In this document: positions 21,734 to 28,519 of the stretch, one piece after another
Position numbering within the stretch: the first letter of the stretch is position 1
How the letters are laid out: each line of letters starts with the position of its first letter
Assembly (NCBI GenBank): GCA_050942555.1
Contig: JBMNNN010000005.1
Coordinates: 1-29,200, forward strand
From: JAAYXU01 sp050942555
GTDB lineage: Bacteria; Bacillota; Clostridia; Christensenellales; UMGS416
DNA length: 29,200 nt
Direction of reading: 5' to 3'
Notes under the pieces: model-generated
What the model was told of the DNA's origin: nothing
What the model saw: the letters and a program-made list of their open reading frames with translations, nothing else
Databases searched by the model: none
Translations under genes and position numbers: made by a program

Positions 21734-23389
21734 TCAGAGCTTTTCGGCCTGCGCGACGACGTCGTTCATGGCCGCAAGCGCTTCGTCGGGGAGCTTGTCG
21801 TAGCCGCCTCGCTCGACGGCCTTTTTGTTTATGAAGCCTACCCTGTCCTTAAGACGGGCGATGAACTGCTTTTTGTACTCCGCGTCGGTGAAATCGGGCT
21901 CGAAGCCCTCGATGGCAAGCAGCTCGATACCCTCGATGCCCATCGGCGTAAAGCGCGCGGTACCCTCGACGATTTTCTCGAGGCTGCCCAGCGTGGCTTC
22001 CTTCGTCACCTTTTTCTTCATGAAAAAGCCGGTGTTGAATATGTAGCACTCGACCCCATGATCAAAGAGCGCCTTGAACGCCGCGTAGTCGTTTGCTAGC
22101 GGATAGGTGCGGAACGGGTTTGCGTAAGGTTCGACGACCAGCGCGTCGGGATCGACGCCCGGGGCCAGCCGCTCGGCGCTCGTGCGCTTCGTCGCCAGTG
22201 TGGCGCCCATCGTGGCCGCGAGCACCGGGTCGGTGATCTTAAGGACCGGCGGGAGCGTCGGATCCTTCATGAGCCATATGATTGCGTTGGCAGGCTCGCC
22301 AAAGCGGTCGACGCGGTTGGGGCTCCACAGGCGGCTCTTCATCGCGCGCCCGTTTCCGTTGCGGATGTCCTCCATGACGAGCACCTTGTTGCCGTCCTCG
22401 TCGAGCGTGACGCCGTTATTTTGGATCGTGAGAAGGTACACGTTGTCGGGGCTTCCCAGCGGGTAGTCCTGCGTCTTGTCAAAATAAGCGGGCTCCAGCG
22501 CGACCGCCGCGCCCGTATCGATCGACAGCACGAACGCGTCGTCATGCAGCACCGTAATATCGTATTTGTCCTCGTGGCGCGCGTGGGTGATCGTGGACTT
22601 GCCCGAGCCCGACAGGCCGAACACGCCGGCGACAAATTTACGGCCGTCCCTGAGATTATAGCGCTTGAGTCCGCCGTGGCAGGCTGCGTAGCCGTGACGG
22701 TTCGCGATGCCCCATGCCAGCGTCAGCGTTCCTTTTTTGTGCTCGCCGAAATAGCGCATGCCGAGGATCGCCGCACAGTTGTGGGCGGGATCGAAGAACG
22801 CAAGGCCCATCGGATGATCGGGGTGCGACCAGGTGGGGTCCGAGAAGATATAGATGTCGCCCTCACCTTCGATGACCCGGCTGTCTTTGTACATGTTGTA
22901 GTACTCTTCGGTGATGTACTGGAAATTGAGCATCCAGGAATACATGATGTTTTCTTCATTCTCGGGGATCAGCAGGTGCAGCTTGACCATGAACTCCCTG
23001 TCCAGCCCCGCGTATGCCTGCGCATGGTACAGCTTCTTATAGCGGGTATTGTACACGGCCTCGCGGATCTTGCCCGCGTATTCCTCCAGATCGACGCCCG
23101 GCTCGCCCAGTATGCGGCGCGCGGCCGCCGCGCGGCCCTTTACCTCGCCGTCGTTGAAAAGCAAAACCTTCGCGTCGGCAGGAAGCCCGATCTCCTCGGC
23201 ACGGTGCACCGTCTGGTCCAGCACGACGGTTCCGGGGGAGTGATAGGCCAGATGGTACGCTTCGGCTACGGTCCGCACCGGCACGACGTTGTTGCCGTAG
23301 AAAGCGGTCTCAATCGTTGACCGGATAGGGGAAAAATATGGACTGTTAAGATGCACTTCATCCCACTTATAATATTGTTTGGTAGACAT
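21734..23389 (-). CDS. pckA: Phosphoenolpyruvate carboxykinase (ATP)
   Basis: Interconverts oxaloacetate plus ATP and PEP plus CO2 plus ADP in the cytoplasm; in anaerobes it often runs towards oxaloacetate and forms ATP. The kinase-1a P-loop GLSGSGKST is at about 258-266 and the kinase-2 motif LHDDAF at about 281-286. RYFGEHKKGT is close to the YFGE/YAGE-KKG block that binds metal and substrate, and NPFRTYPL near residue 440 is a late conserved block. The 551 residues slightly exceed the usual 525-540. The ATG follows AGGAGG by 5 bases. A sigma-A promoter lies 120 bases upstream. A strong hairpin is found after the stop. No partner genes adjoin; gdhA at 3.3-4.7 kb belongs to the same region of metabolism. 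Confidence 0.95.
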   Translation of the reverse strand: MSTKQYYKWDEVHLNSPYFSPIRSTIETAFYGNNVVPVRTVAEAYHLAYHSPGTVVLDQTVHRAEEIGLPADAKVLLFNDGEVKGRAAAARRILGEPGVDLEEYAGKIREAVYNTRYKKLYHAQAYAGLDREFMVKLHLLIPENEENIMYSWMLNFQYITEEYYNMYKDSRVIEGEGDIYIFSDPTWSHPDHPMGLAFFDPAHNCAAILGMRYFGEHKKGTLTLAWGIANRHGYAACHGGLKRYNLRDGRKFVAGVFGLSGSGKSTITHARHEDKYDITVLHDDAFVLSIDTGAAVALEPAYFDKTQDYPLGSPDNVYLLTIQNNGVTLDEDGNKVLVMEDIRNGNGRAMKSRLWSPNRVDRFGEPANAIIWLMKDPTLPPVLKITDPVLAATMGATLATKRTSAERLAPGVDPDALVVEPYANPFRTYPLANDYAAFKALFDHGVECYIFNTGFFMKKKVTKEATLGSLEKIVEGTARFTPMGIEGIELLAIEGFEPDFTDAEYKKQFIARLKDRVGFINKKAVERGGYDKLPDEALAAMNDVVAQAEKL

Positions 23390-23507
23390 TTTCTCCTCCT
23401 AGTTTTAGTATTTCATTAGCGCGCTGCGCGCCCGTCATTTACCGTTTTCCGGAAATGCAAGCACCTTTCCATGATTCCAAAAAAATTCACAACACACCCC
23501 ATTTTGG

Positions 23508-23536
23508 ATTCTAGCACAAACGCGTGTCATTGACAA
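23508..23536 (-). promoter_or_regulatory. Sigma-A promoter of pckA
   Basis: On the minus strand TTGTCA (23531-23536), 17-base spacer, TAGAAT (23508-23513) with TGC extended -10. Transcription starts near 23501, leaving a leader of about 110 bases. Confidence 0.8.
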
Positions 23537-23757
23537 CGATATTTGTAAAATGAATGAAAACTTGCAGATGGAGTTTACAAAGCAAGTTCTACAGTGGAGC
23601 TTGCGGCGGGGTTGATGCTGAAACGGGATAGAAGACTACAGAATCAAAGGAAGCGTGGTAAATGGCGGCGGCCCGTTTTTTCCGCTGAGCAGATGCCGCG
23701 CCAGCGACGGGGATGTTATTTTATTATTGCTTGTCAATAATTAGTATAATCCGGCGT

Positions 23758-23786
23758 TTGACCGGGCTGTGCAACCCCGTTATAAT
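23758..23786 (+). promoter_or_regulatory. Sigma-A promoter of the HEAT-repeat lipoprotein gene
   Basis: TTGACC (23758-23763), 17-base spacer, consensus TATAAT (23781-23786). Leader of about 40 bases with AAGGAG at 23818-23823. Confidence 0.8.
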
Positions 23787-23831
23787 AGAGATGCACAGGT
23801 GAGAGGCGGACCGCAAGAAGGAGATAGGCCT

Positions 23832-25997
23832 ATGGCGAAGACAGCGAGAGCAATTTTTATCATTCTTCTCGTGGCTGCGACGACCATCGCGTCGGGATGC
23901 AGCGCCGAACGGTCGCTTGCCCGCCGCGTGGACGCGATGCTGGAGGGCGGCGATGCGGGCAGGCAAGCCCAGCGGGCTATCATGGACGAAGCCGACAGCG
24001 TGTATCCGGTGCTGCTTTCGTGGCTGGAGAGCGCTGATGCGAGGAAATCGCAGCGCGCCCAATCGGCGTTTATGGCGCTGGGCGAGGATGCCCGGCAGTA
24101 TCTTCTCGTGCACTTCTCCACGATGTCGGAAAGCGCCCGTCCGCTGGCCGTCGAGGTGCTTGCCGCTCCCGCGGATAAGGAAGCCATACTGCGGCTTATT
24201 TCGCTGATGCGCTTTCCCGACGCGCGGGACAGCGTGGTGCGCGCGATCACCGCGATGGGGGAGCCGGCGGCCGCGTATCTTGCAAGCCAGCTTCACAGCA
24301 CGCATTACAGCGATGCGATCGACGCGGTGCTGGCCGCGTTCGGAGAGACGGCGGTTCCGCTGGTCGTACCCGCGCTCAAGAGCGAGAACGCCGACAAGGC
24401 GCGGCGCGCGATCAACATATTGATCGCGATCGGGGAGCCTGCGATACCGGGGATGGTGTCGGGGCTTCTGGGCTATCGAAGCGGCGAGGAAGCGCTCCTG
24501 CGCGCCGGAGAGGCGTTCGCGCGCTATCCGGAGGCCGCGATTTCGGCGGTGCTTCATACCGTTTGCTCAGGGGAGGGCGCGCCCGAGGCTGCCGCAGCGA
24601 TGCTCTCGTCGCTGGACGCGTCCTGCTGGTCGGCAATCTTTTCCTATCAGCCCGCTACGCAGGACACGGGCAGGCTGGGGCAGGTGCTCGCGCATCTTAT
24701 ACGGGACAGGGTGACCGTGCCGGGCGCTCTCGATATGGCGATTTCAAGCGCCGATGACGCGCTGTGGCAGGGCGTCGGATCAGGGCTGCTGAGCGGCGGA
24801 TTTGCCGATGAGACGATGGTGGAGATCCTCTCGCGCATCGGCGCGTCGGCCGATACCGACGGCCTGCTGGCCCGTGCGGCGGAAGCGTTCCTGCCCGAGG
24901 GGATATCGCGGGAACTGGTACGGGCGCTGTGCGCCGATGACGCGCAGGCATTCCGGGCGCTGGTGCAGCGGCAGGACGCAGAGGGGCTCCGCTGGCTGGG
25001 GAGGCACCTTTCGCAGGCGGAGGACAACGAGGCGGTCTATTCCCGGTGCGCCCGCGCGCTCGAGGAAAGCAGCGGCGAAACCCGGCAGGCGCTTCTTGCC
25101 GCCTATGCGTCGGGGACCGGAAACCGCCTGCCCGCTCTGGTGATGGGGATGCTGTCGAGCGCCGACGAGGCCATGAAACAGGCGGCGCTCACCGCGCTTG
25201 CCCATGTCGAGGACGAGGACGGAAACCTGAGCGGGCCGTTCCTCTACGAAGGGCTCGACTATACCGATTTCCTGGAAGGATGGAGCCAGTGCCTTCTGAG
25301 CCCGAACGACGATCTGGCCGCCCTGGCACATCAGATGCTGGCGCGCGTGCCTGTGGGCAGCGACAACCACCGGTTCTTCGACGGGCTGTTCACCGCCGCG
25401 CCCGGCGAGTATCTGCTCGAGGTGCTTTCGGGCCACTATTGGGAGGAGAACGGCATCAGGGCTTCGCTGCGGTATCCTCCCGACGCGGCCGACGCGCAGG
25501 AGATAGCAGCCGTCGCGCTGACCATATCAGGAGGGATATCGAGGGTCGCCGCCGACGACGCGCCCGACATGAAGCCCATTGCCGTCGATATACTCAAAAC
25601 GCTGGGGCTGCGCATCATCGAATCGGCCGAGAAGGCCGATCTGCTGCTGGACGTCGCGTACTCCGGACAGCCGCTCAGCAAGCACTACCCGGGCCTGGCG
25701 AAGGCCAGCTATCCCGGCGCGCGCTTTACGCTGGTGCTGCGGACGACCGACGGCGTCAGGGAGATTCGCACCGACACCGAGTGCACGCTGGCTCCGCCCG
25801 ATACGATCACGGCCACAAACGCGACCGAATACCTGCCTGATCCCAACGACGCGCCGCTTACAGACTGCTTCATGGAAGCGTACATCGACGGGCTCTACCG
25901 GCTCTTCGGCCGCGAAACGCTCTTTGTGTTGTACCGCGATTTCCCTGAAAGCGTGCTGCCCCTGGCCCGGCCGCTGTGGGAGAGTCCGACCGCGTAG
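23832..25997 (+). CDS. HEAT-repeat lipoprotein
   Basis: A 721-residue extracytoplasmic lipoprotein (lipobox ASGC, Cys23). From about 30 to 540 it is built of paired helices with HEAT-like hallmarks: LGEDARQYLLVHF, MGEPAAAYLASQL, FGETAVPLVVPAL, IGEPAIPGMVSGL. These arrays normally serve as protein-binding solenoids. The last 180 residues form a separate mixed alpha/beta domain (VALTISGGISRVAADDAP, LRIIESAEKADLLLDVAYSG, RFTLVLRTTDGVREIRTDTEC) that I do not recognise. The ATG follows AAGGAG by 8 bases; the frame upstream overlaps the promoter. Monocistronic with its own promoter and strong terminator. It probably scaffolds or senses something at the cell surface, but no partner is visible next to it. 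Confidence 0.75.
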   Translation: MAKTARAIFIILLVAATTIASGCSAERSLARRVDAMLEGGDAGRQAQRAIMDEADSVYPVLLSWLESADARKSQRAQSAFMALGEDARQYLLVHFSTMSESARPLAVEVLAAPADKEAILRLISLMRFPDARDSVVRAITAMGEPAAAYLASQLHSTHYSDAIDAVLAAFGETAVPLVVPALKSENADKARRAINILIAIGEPAIPGMVSGLLGYRSGEEALLRAGEAFARYPEAAISAVLHTVCSGEGAPEAAAAMLSSLDASCWSAIFSYQPATQDTGRLGQVLAHLIRDRVTVPGALDMAISSADDALWQGVGSGLLSGGFADETMVEILSRIGASADTDGLLARAAEAFLPEGISRELVRALCADDAQAFRALVQRQDAEGLRWLGRHLSQAEDNEAVYSRCARALEESSGETRQALLAAYASGTGNRLPALVMGMLSSADEAMKQAALTALAHVEDEDGNLSGPFLYEGLDYTDFLEGWSQCLLSPNDDLAALAHQMLARVPVGSDNHRFFDGLFTAAPGEYLLEVLSGHYWEENGIRASLRYPPDAADAQEIAAVALTISGGISRVAADDAPDMKPIAVDILKTLGLRIIESAEKADLLLDVAYSGQPLSKHYPGLAKASYPGARFTLVLRTTDGVREIRTDTECTLAPPDTITATNATEYLPDPNDAPLTDCFMEAYIDGLYRLFGRETLFVLYRDFPESVLPLARPLWESPTA

Positions 25998-26062
25998 CGC
26001 GCGTGGTATTGACCCGCTTTAGGCGCGGTCATTTACGAAAACGCTGTCATCATTGCGCATAC

Positions 26063-26110
26063 GCATGGCCCCGGTGCTGTACCAAAAACGCACCGGAGCG
26101 CCATGCTTTT
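26063..26110 (+). terminator. Intrinsic terminator of the HEAT-repeat lipoprotein gene
   Basis: CCGGTGC (26071-26077) pairs with GCACCGG (26090-26096), extended by GCATGGC/GCCATGC (26063-26069 and 26100-26106) across a small internal loop, then TTTT. The minus strand has no U-run. Confidence 0.8.
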
Positions 26111-26132
26111 CTCCATTAACAGCACTTTTTTA

Positions 26133-26162
26133 TTGACAGCAGTGAAAATATAAGTGTAAAAT
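26133..26162 (+). promoter_or_regulatory. Sigma-A-like promoter upstream of a short ORF
   Basis: TTGACA (26133-26138), 18-base spacer, TAAAAT (26157-26162). It points at the short frame starting 26279 and, if read through, antisense to the XRE gene. The remainder of 25998-26278 holds the terminator and AT-rich sequence only. Confidence 0.5.
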
Positions 26163-26278
26163 AAGAACACCAGTTCGTTTACGGGTGCAGGTTCCGCCAT
26201 TCCGGGAAAAAAACGGCGCGCCGCCCTGTATACTGTATATGGGTGTAAGCGACAGACCAGCGCGGGAGGATCGATGCG

Positions 26279-26500
26279 ATGAGCGCAACATGCCGGGAAC
26301 CGTACCGGGACAAGCCGGAAGAATTATCGATCCTGCGCGTGGAGACGGCGACGCATATCTGGATCAATCCGAATATCGGGGAAATCAGAGAAGGTCTTTT
26401 TTCTTCATTGCCCGGGACAATATGTGCAGAACCTGTGCGATCGTCTCCTCGGTCAGCTCGCCGTTATACAGGGCCGATTCGAGCACCTCGACAACCGTAA
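26279..26500 (+). CDS. Short hypothetical ORF, possibly a truncated gene
   Basis: A 73-residue frame with GGGAGG 9 bases upstream and a promoter about 120 bases upstream. The first 37 codons have the G/C-rich third positions of real genes here and encode a plausible segment (EELSILRVETATHIWINPNIG). From about 26390 onward the frame is antisense to the XRE gene and becomes compositionally odd. This is consistent with a gene cut off when the XRE region arrived, or with chance. I cannot name a family. A three-codon frame (ATG CGA TGA) at 26274 overlaps its start. Confidence 0.3.
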   Translation: MSATCREPYRDKPEELSILRVETATHIWINPNIGEIREGLFSSLPGTICAEPVRSSPRSARRYTGPIRAPRQP

Positions 26501-26756
26501 CGCCCCGATCGCGCAGCGTCCGGGGAAGCGCGTCATCCGACAGAACCGCAGCCTGCCGCACCGATGTGCGGCCCAGCAGGTAGTCCACCGAGCACCCGAA
26601 ATACCCGGCGCACGCGATGAGCACCTCGCGTCCGGGTTCCTTGACTCCCCGTTCGTATTCGGAGATCGCCGTCTGGGACAGGGCGAGCTCGCGGGCCAGC
26701 TCCACCTGGGAGAGCCCCTTTTCCTTCCTGAGTTCCTTCAGCCGTACCGAAAACAT
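26385..26756 (-). CDS. XRE-family transcriptional repressor
   Basis: A 123-residue regulator with an N-terminal HTH_3 domain (about 1-62): RLKELRKEKGLSQVELARELALSQTAISEYERGVKEP is the classic five-helix lambda-Cro/C1 type, with LSQTAISEYERG as recognition helix (given here as blocks). A short helical C-terminal region (about 66-123, ELTEETIAQVLHILSRAM) probably mediates dimerisation. The ATG at 26756 gives the family N-terminus; the ribosome site (AAGGG) is about 10 bases upstream, weaker than usual. The longer frame to 26828 crosses the operator and is rejected. The gene lies directly beside a 23-bp palindrome that carries its own promoter and an opposing one, so autoregulation and repression of the rightward gene set are likely. 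Confidence 0.85.
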   Translation of the reverse strand: MFSVRLKELRKEKGLSQVELARELALSQTAISEYERGVKEPGREVLIACAGYFGCSVDYLLGRTSVRQAAVLSDDALPRTLRDRGVTVVEVLESALYNGELTEETIAQVLHILSRAMKKKDLL

Positions 26757-26778
26757 AGGTGCAAATCCCTTTTTCTTC

Positions 26779-26807
26779 TTGACAATTATATCACAGTGAG
26801 ATATAAT
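26779..26807 (+). promoter_or_regulatory. Full-consensus rightward promoter in the XRE control region
   Basis: TTGACA (26779-26784), 17-base spacer, TATAAT (26802-26807). It drives transcription to the right, towards the ArpU-like gene, starting near 26814. Confidence 0.85.
26785..26807. promoter_or_regulatory. Palindromic operator, probable XRE repressor site
   Basis: A 23-bp dyad: ATTATATC (26785-26792) and GATATAAT (26800-26807) are exact complements, and CA/TG inside also match; only the centre and one pair each side differ. Each arm contains the -10 box of one of the two opposing promoters, so one dimer could block both. Confidence 0.75.
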
Positions 26808-26815
26808 AGCGCCAA
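26785..26815 (-). promoter_or_regulatory. Leftward promoter of the XRE repressor gene, overlapping the rightward one
   Basis: On the minus strand TATAAT (26785-26790) with TTGGCG (26810-26815) at 19 bases, slightly long. Transcript start near 26778, a 22-base leader before the repressor ATG. Confidence 0.5.
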
Positions 26816-26818
26816 GAG

Positions 26819-26837
26819 ATAACTCCATAGGAGTTAT
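26819..26837. repeat. Second dyad at the start of the rightward transcript
   Basis: ATAACTCC-ATA-GGAGTTAT, a perfect 8-bp inverted repeat beginning about 5 bases after the predicted rightward start. It could be a 5' hairpin or a second operator. Confidence 0.55.
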
Positions 26838-26920
26838 TCAATCATACAAATACCATGATAGAGATTATACCGCCCGTACGCCCGGTTGTCAATCAGGCCA
26901 AAGGGAAAGGAGGTGCGAAT

Positions 26921-26986
26921 TTGCCCGATTCAAGGAGCGAACATGTCCGAAGAAAGCCGACGGCGATATCGCAGCGCGAACGATGA
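26921..26986 (+). CDS. Possible small peptide ahead of the ArpU-like gene
   Basis: A TTG at 26921 follows AAAGGAGGTG at ideal spacing and opens a 21-codon frame ending at 26986. The same frame is open from an ATG at 26855 (43 codons), which has no ribosome site. A further ATG at 26943 with AAGGAG upstream opens a 30-codon frame to 27035 that overlaps the next gene. Peptides are basic and unlike known families. They may be real small proteins, translation-coupling leaders, or remnants. Confidence 0.3.
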   Translation: MPDSRSEHVRRKPTAISQRER

Positions 26987-27007
26987 TACGAATAGGAGGA
27001 ACGGGTT

Positions 27008-27484
27008 ATGGGGAATGACTTTTGCCGGACGCTGAAAAAGGCCGCAATGGAGCGGCTCAACCGGTACCGCGAGATGCGCGACCGGGCGGACTCGCTGGAC
27101 GGGTACCACTATCTGGCGTCGAGCGAGCGGGCTGGAGGCCGCGGTCCGCTGGCCGATCCGACCGCGGGCGCGGTGCTGCTGCGGGAAAGCTCGCACGATG
27201 TGCTGTGGCTCACGCTCATAGACGACGCGCTGCGCGCGAGCGAACCCGGCGTGCGGCGGCTGGTGCGGGAGCTGTGGATCGCGCCCACGATACCGCGCAG
27301 CGCGTACCGGCGGTATCAGATCATCGCCGACAGGCTGTTCATCGGCGTATCCACGCTGTACGGATGGCGCGACCGGTTTCTCCTCGAGCTGGGCAGCAGG
27401 GCGTATGCCCGGGGGCTCATACGCATTCCGGGAGGCAGCGGGCAGGGCTGCGCGGACGATGCGCCCGCGCAGGGGCGCCGGTAG
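27008..27484 (+). CDS. ArpU-like/phage-type transcriptional regulator
   Basis: A 158-residue protein. The N-terminal half holds an amphipathic helix (LKKAAMERLNRYREMRDRADSL) and the C-terminal half a sigma-region-4-like helix-turn-helix (RRYQIIADRLFIGVSTLYGWRDRFLLELG). This layout is like ArpU/RinA-type late-gene activators of Gram-positive phages, which are short, helical and lack other domains. ATG preceded by GGAGG at 8 bases. It is reached by the full-consensus promoter at 26779-26807 and ends at a perfect hairpin. With the XRE repressor it looks like a remnant immunity/late-control module; no structural phage genes follow. The family call is by architecture only. Confidence 0.5.
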   Translation: MGNDFCRTLKKAAMERLNRYREMRDRADSLDGYHYLASSERAGGRGPLADPTAGAVLLRESSHDVLWLTLIDDALRASEPGVRRLVRELWIAPTIPRSAYRRYQIIADRLFIGVSTLYGWRDRFLLELGSRAYARGLIRIPGGSGQGCADDAPAQGRR

Positions 27485-27497
27485 GTTCCTATGCAAT

Positions 27498-27527
27498 GAA
27501 GGATGCCGTAAAGGCATCCTTCGATTT
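27498..27527. terminator. Intrinsic terminator between the converging ArpU-like and DnaI-like genes
   Basis: GAAGGATGCC (27498-27507), loop GTAAA, and its exact complement (27513-27522), followed by GATTTA. The U-run is short, so termination may be partial; it can serve both strands. Confidence 0.6.
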
Positions 27528-27556
27528 ACCGGAGTGCGGACTATCGGCCGGCGGCG

Positions 27557-28516
27557 CTATCGCGCCCGGACATCGCGCCCCCTGAGCACCGCTACGAACG
27601 TCTCGCGGCGGCCCAGCCGGGACAGCAGGCGCTCCCCGTAGCGCTCGGCCAGATCGGCCAGAGAGAGATTGGTCGCGATCAGCGTGTGGCGGCCCGACGA
27701 CTGGCGCTCGTTGAGCACGGTGAAGAGCGTTTCAGCCGTTACGCCCGGAAACAACGGCTCGGTTCCCAGATCGTCGAGTATCAGCACCGGCGCGGACAGG
27801 TATAGCTCGATGCTGCCCAGCGCGTCGAATCCCTTTCGCGCCTCGGCGACGATATGGTAGGCCGACGTATTGAGCACCGTGACGCGCTTTTCATGGATGA
27901 TCCGGTGGGCTATCGCGTGCAGCAGGAACGTTTTTCCGAGCCCCACGCCGCCCGAGAGCAGCAGATGGGGCTTTTCGTTATCCGGGAAGTCATCGACCCA
28001 GCGCGCGCAGTACGCAAAAAGCCGCTGCATCTGAAGCCGCTGGTTGTAAGGCTTGCCATCGACCGATACGATTTCCGGGAAACGGTCAAAATCGCACTGG
28101 TTAAACGTGCATTCGGGCCGCAGCCTGGCCGACTGGCTCATCCGTGCCAGTACCCTTGTCAATACGCATTCGCACAGATTCCGCAAAGCGCCCCGGGTAT
28201 AGCCCGTGTCCTTGCACCGGGAACAGTCGAATACCGGCTCAAGCGCGTCGGCCTGCAGCCCGTCGGCGGAAAGCGCGGCCGCAAGGAGCGCCTCGTACTC
28301 CCGTGCTGCCCGCAGCGCGGCCTGGGCGTCGGGCTCGCCCGCTGCAGCGCGCCGCGCGGCCGCTATGCCCTCGGCGCGCATGCTGCGGCGCGCCACATCG
28401 ACTTCGGGATGCCGCGCCATGAACGCAGACATTCGCTCCGCTGCTTCATGCACGCGTCTTCGACGCCTGTCTTCAAGCCGTGTCAGTTCGTCGCGCAGCA
28501 CCTCGCCGTCCAGCAT
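27557..28516 (-). CDS. DnaI/DnaC-type helicase loader ATPase
   Basis: A 319-residue AAA+ protein that would load the replicative helicase at origins or restarted forks. A zinc-binding region CSRCKDTGY...CEC (C98, C101, C115, C117) precedes the ATPase, as in Bacillus DnaI. Walker A is GGVGLGKTF (about 189-197), Walker B LILDDLGTEP (about 245-254), sensor 1 region LIATNLSLADL and box VII-like RLLSRLGRRE follow. The coiled N-terminus (about 5-60) is suited to helicase contact. The ATG is 3 bases after the DnaD-domain gene's stop, with GAGGTG overlapping that stop region, so the two are co-translated. IstB-like transposition helpers share the ATPase, but the zinc region and the DnaD neighbour favour DnaI. 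Confidence 0.85.
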   Translation of the reverse strand: MLDGEVLRDELTRLEDRRRRRVHEAAERMSAFMARHPEVDVARRSMRAEGIAAARRAAAGEPDAQAALRAAREYEALLAAALSADGLQADALEPVFDCSRCKDTGYTRGALRNLCECVLTRVLARMSQSARLRPECTFNQCDFDRFPEIVSVDGKPYNQRLQMQRLFAYCARWVDDFPDNEKPHLLLSGGVGLGKTFLLHAIAHRIIHEKRVTVLNTSAYHIVAEARKGFDALGSIELYLSAPVLILDDLGTEPLFPGVTAETLFTVLNERQSSGRHTLIATNLSLADLAERYGERLLSRLGRRETFVAVLRGRDVRAR

Positions 28517-28519
28517 GCC

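Larger units (their letters stand above)
23390..23831. other. Intergenic region between divergent pckA and HEAT-lipoprotein genes
   Basis: It holds the pckA promoter and a 115-base leader with a GCGCGC dyad near 23420-23433, and the promoter of the lipoprotein gene. Between about 23540 and 23757 it is AT-richer and I see no credible gene. A possible hairpin (GCAAG...CTTGC, near 23583-23605) and a TATAAT at 23745 without a good -35 are the only signals. Confidence 0.6.

Noticed and set aside
23745..23750. A further TATAAT promoter upstream of the HEAT-lipoprotein gene
   Set aside because: No acceptable -35 at 16-18 bases and no TG extension; the promoter at 23758-23786 is far better.
26185..26583. 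132-codon plus-strand frame over the XRE gene end
   Set aside because: Low-complexity, starts before the ribosome site at 26264, and is mostly antisense to the XRE gene.
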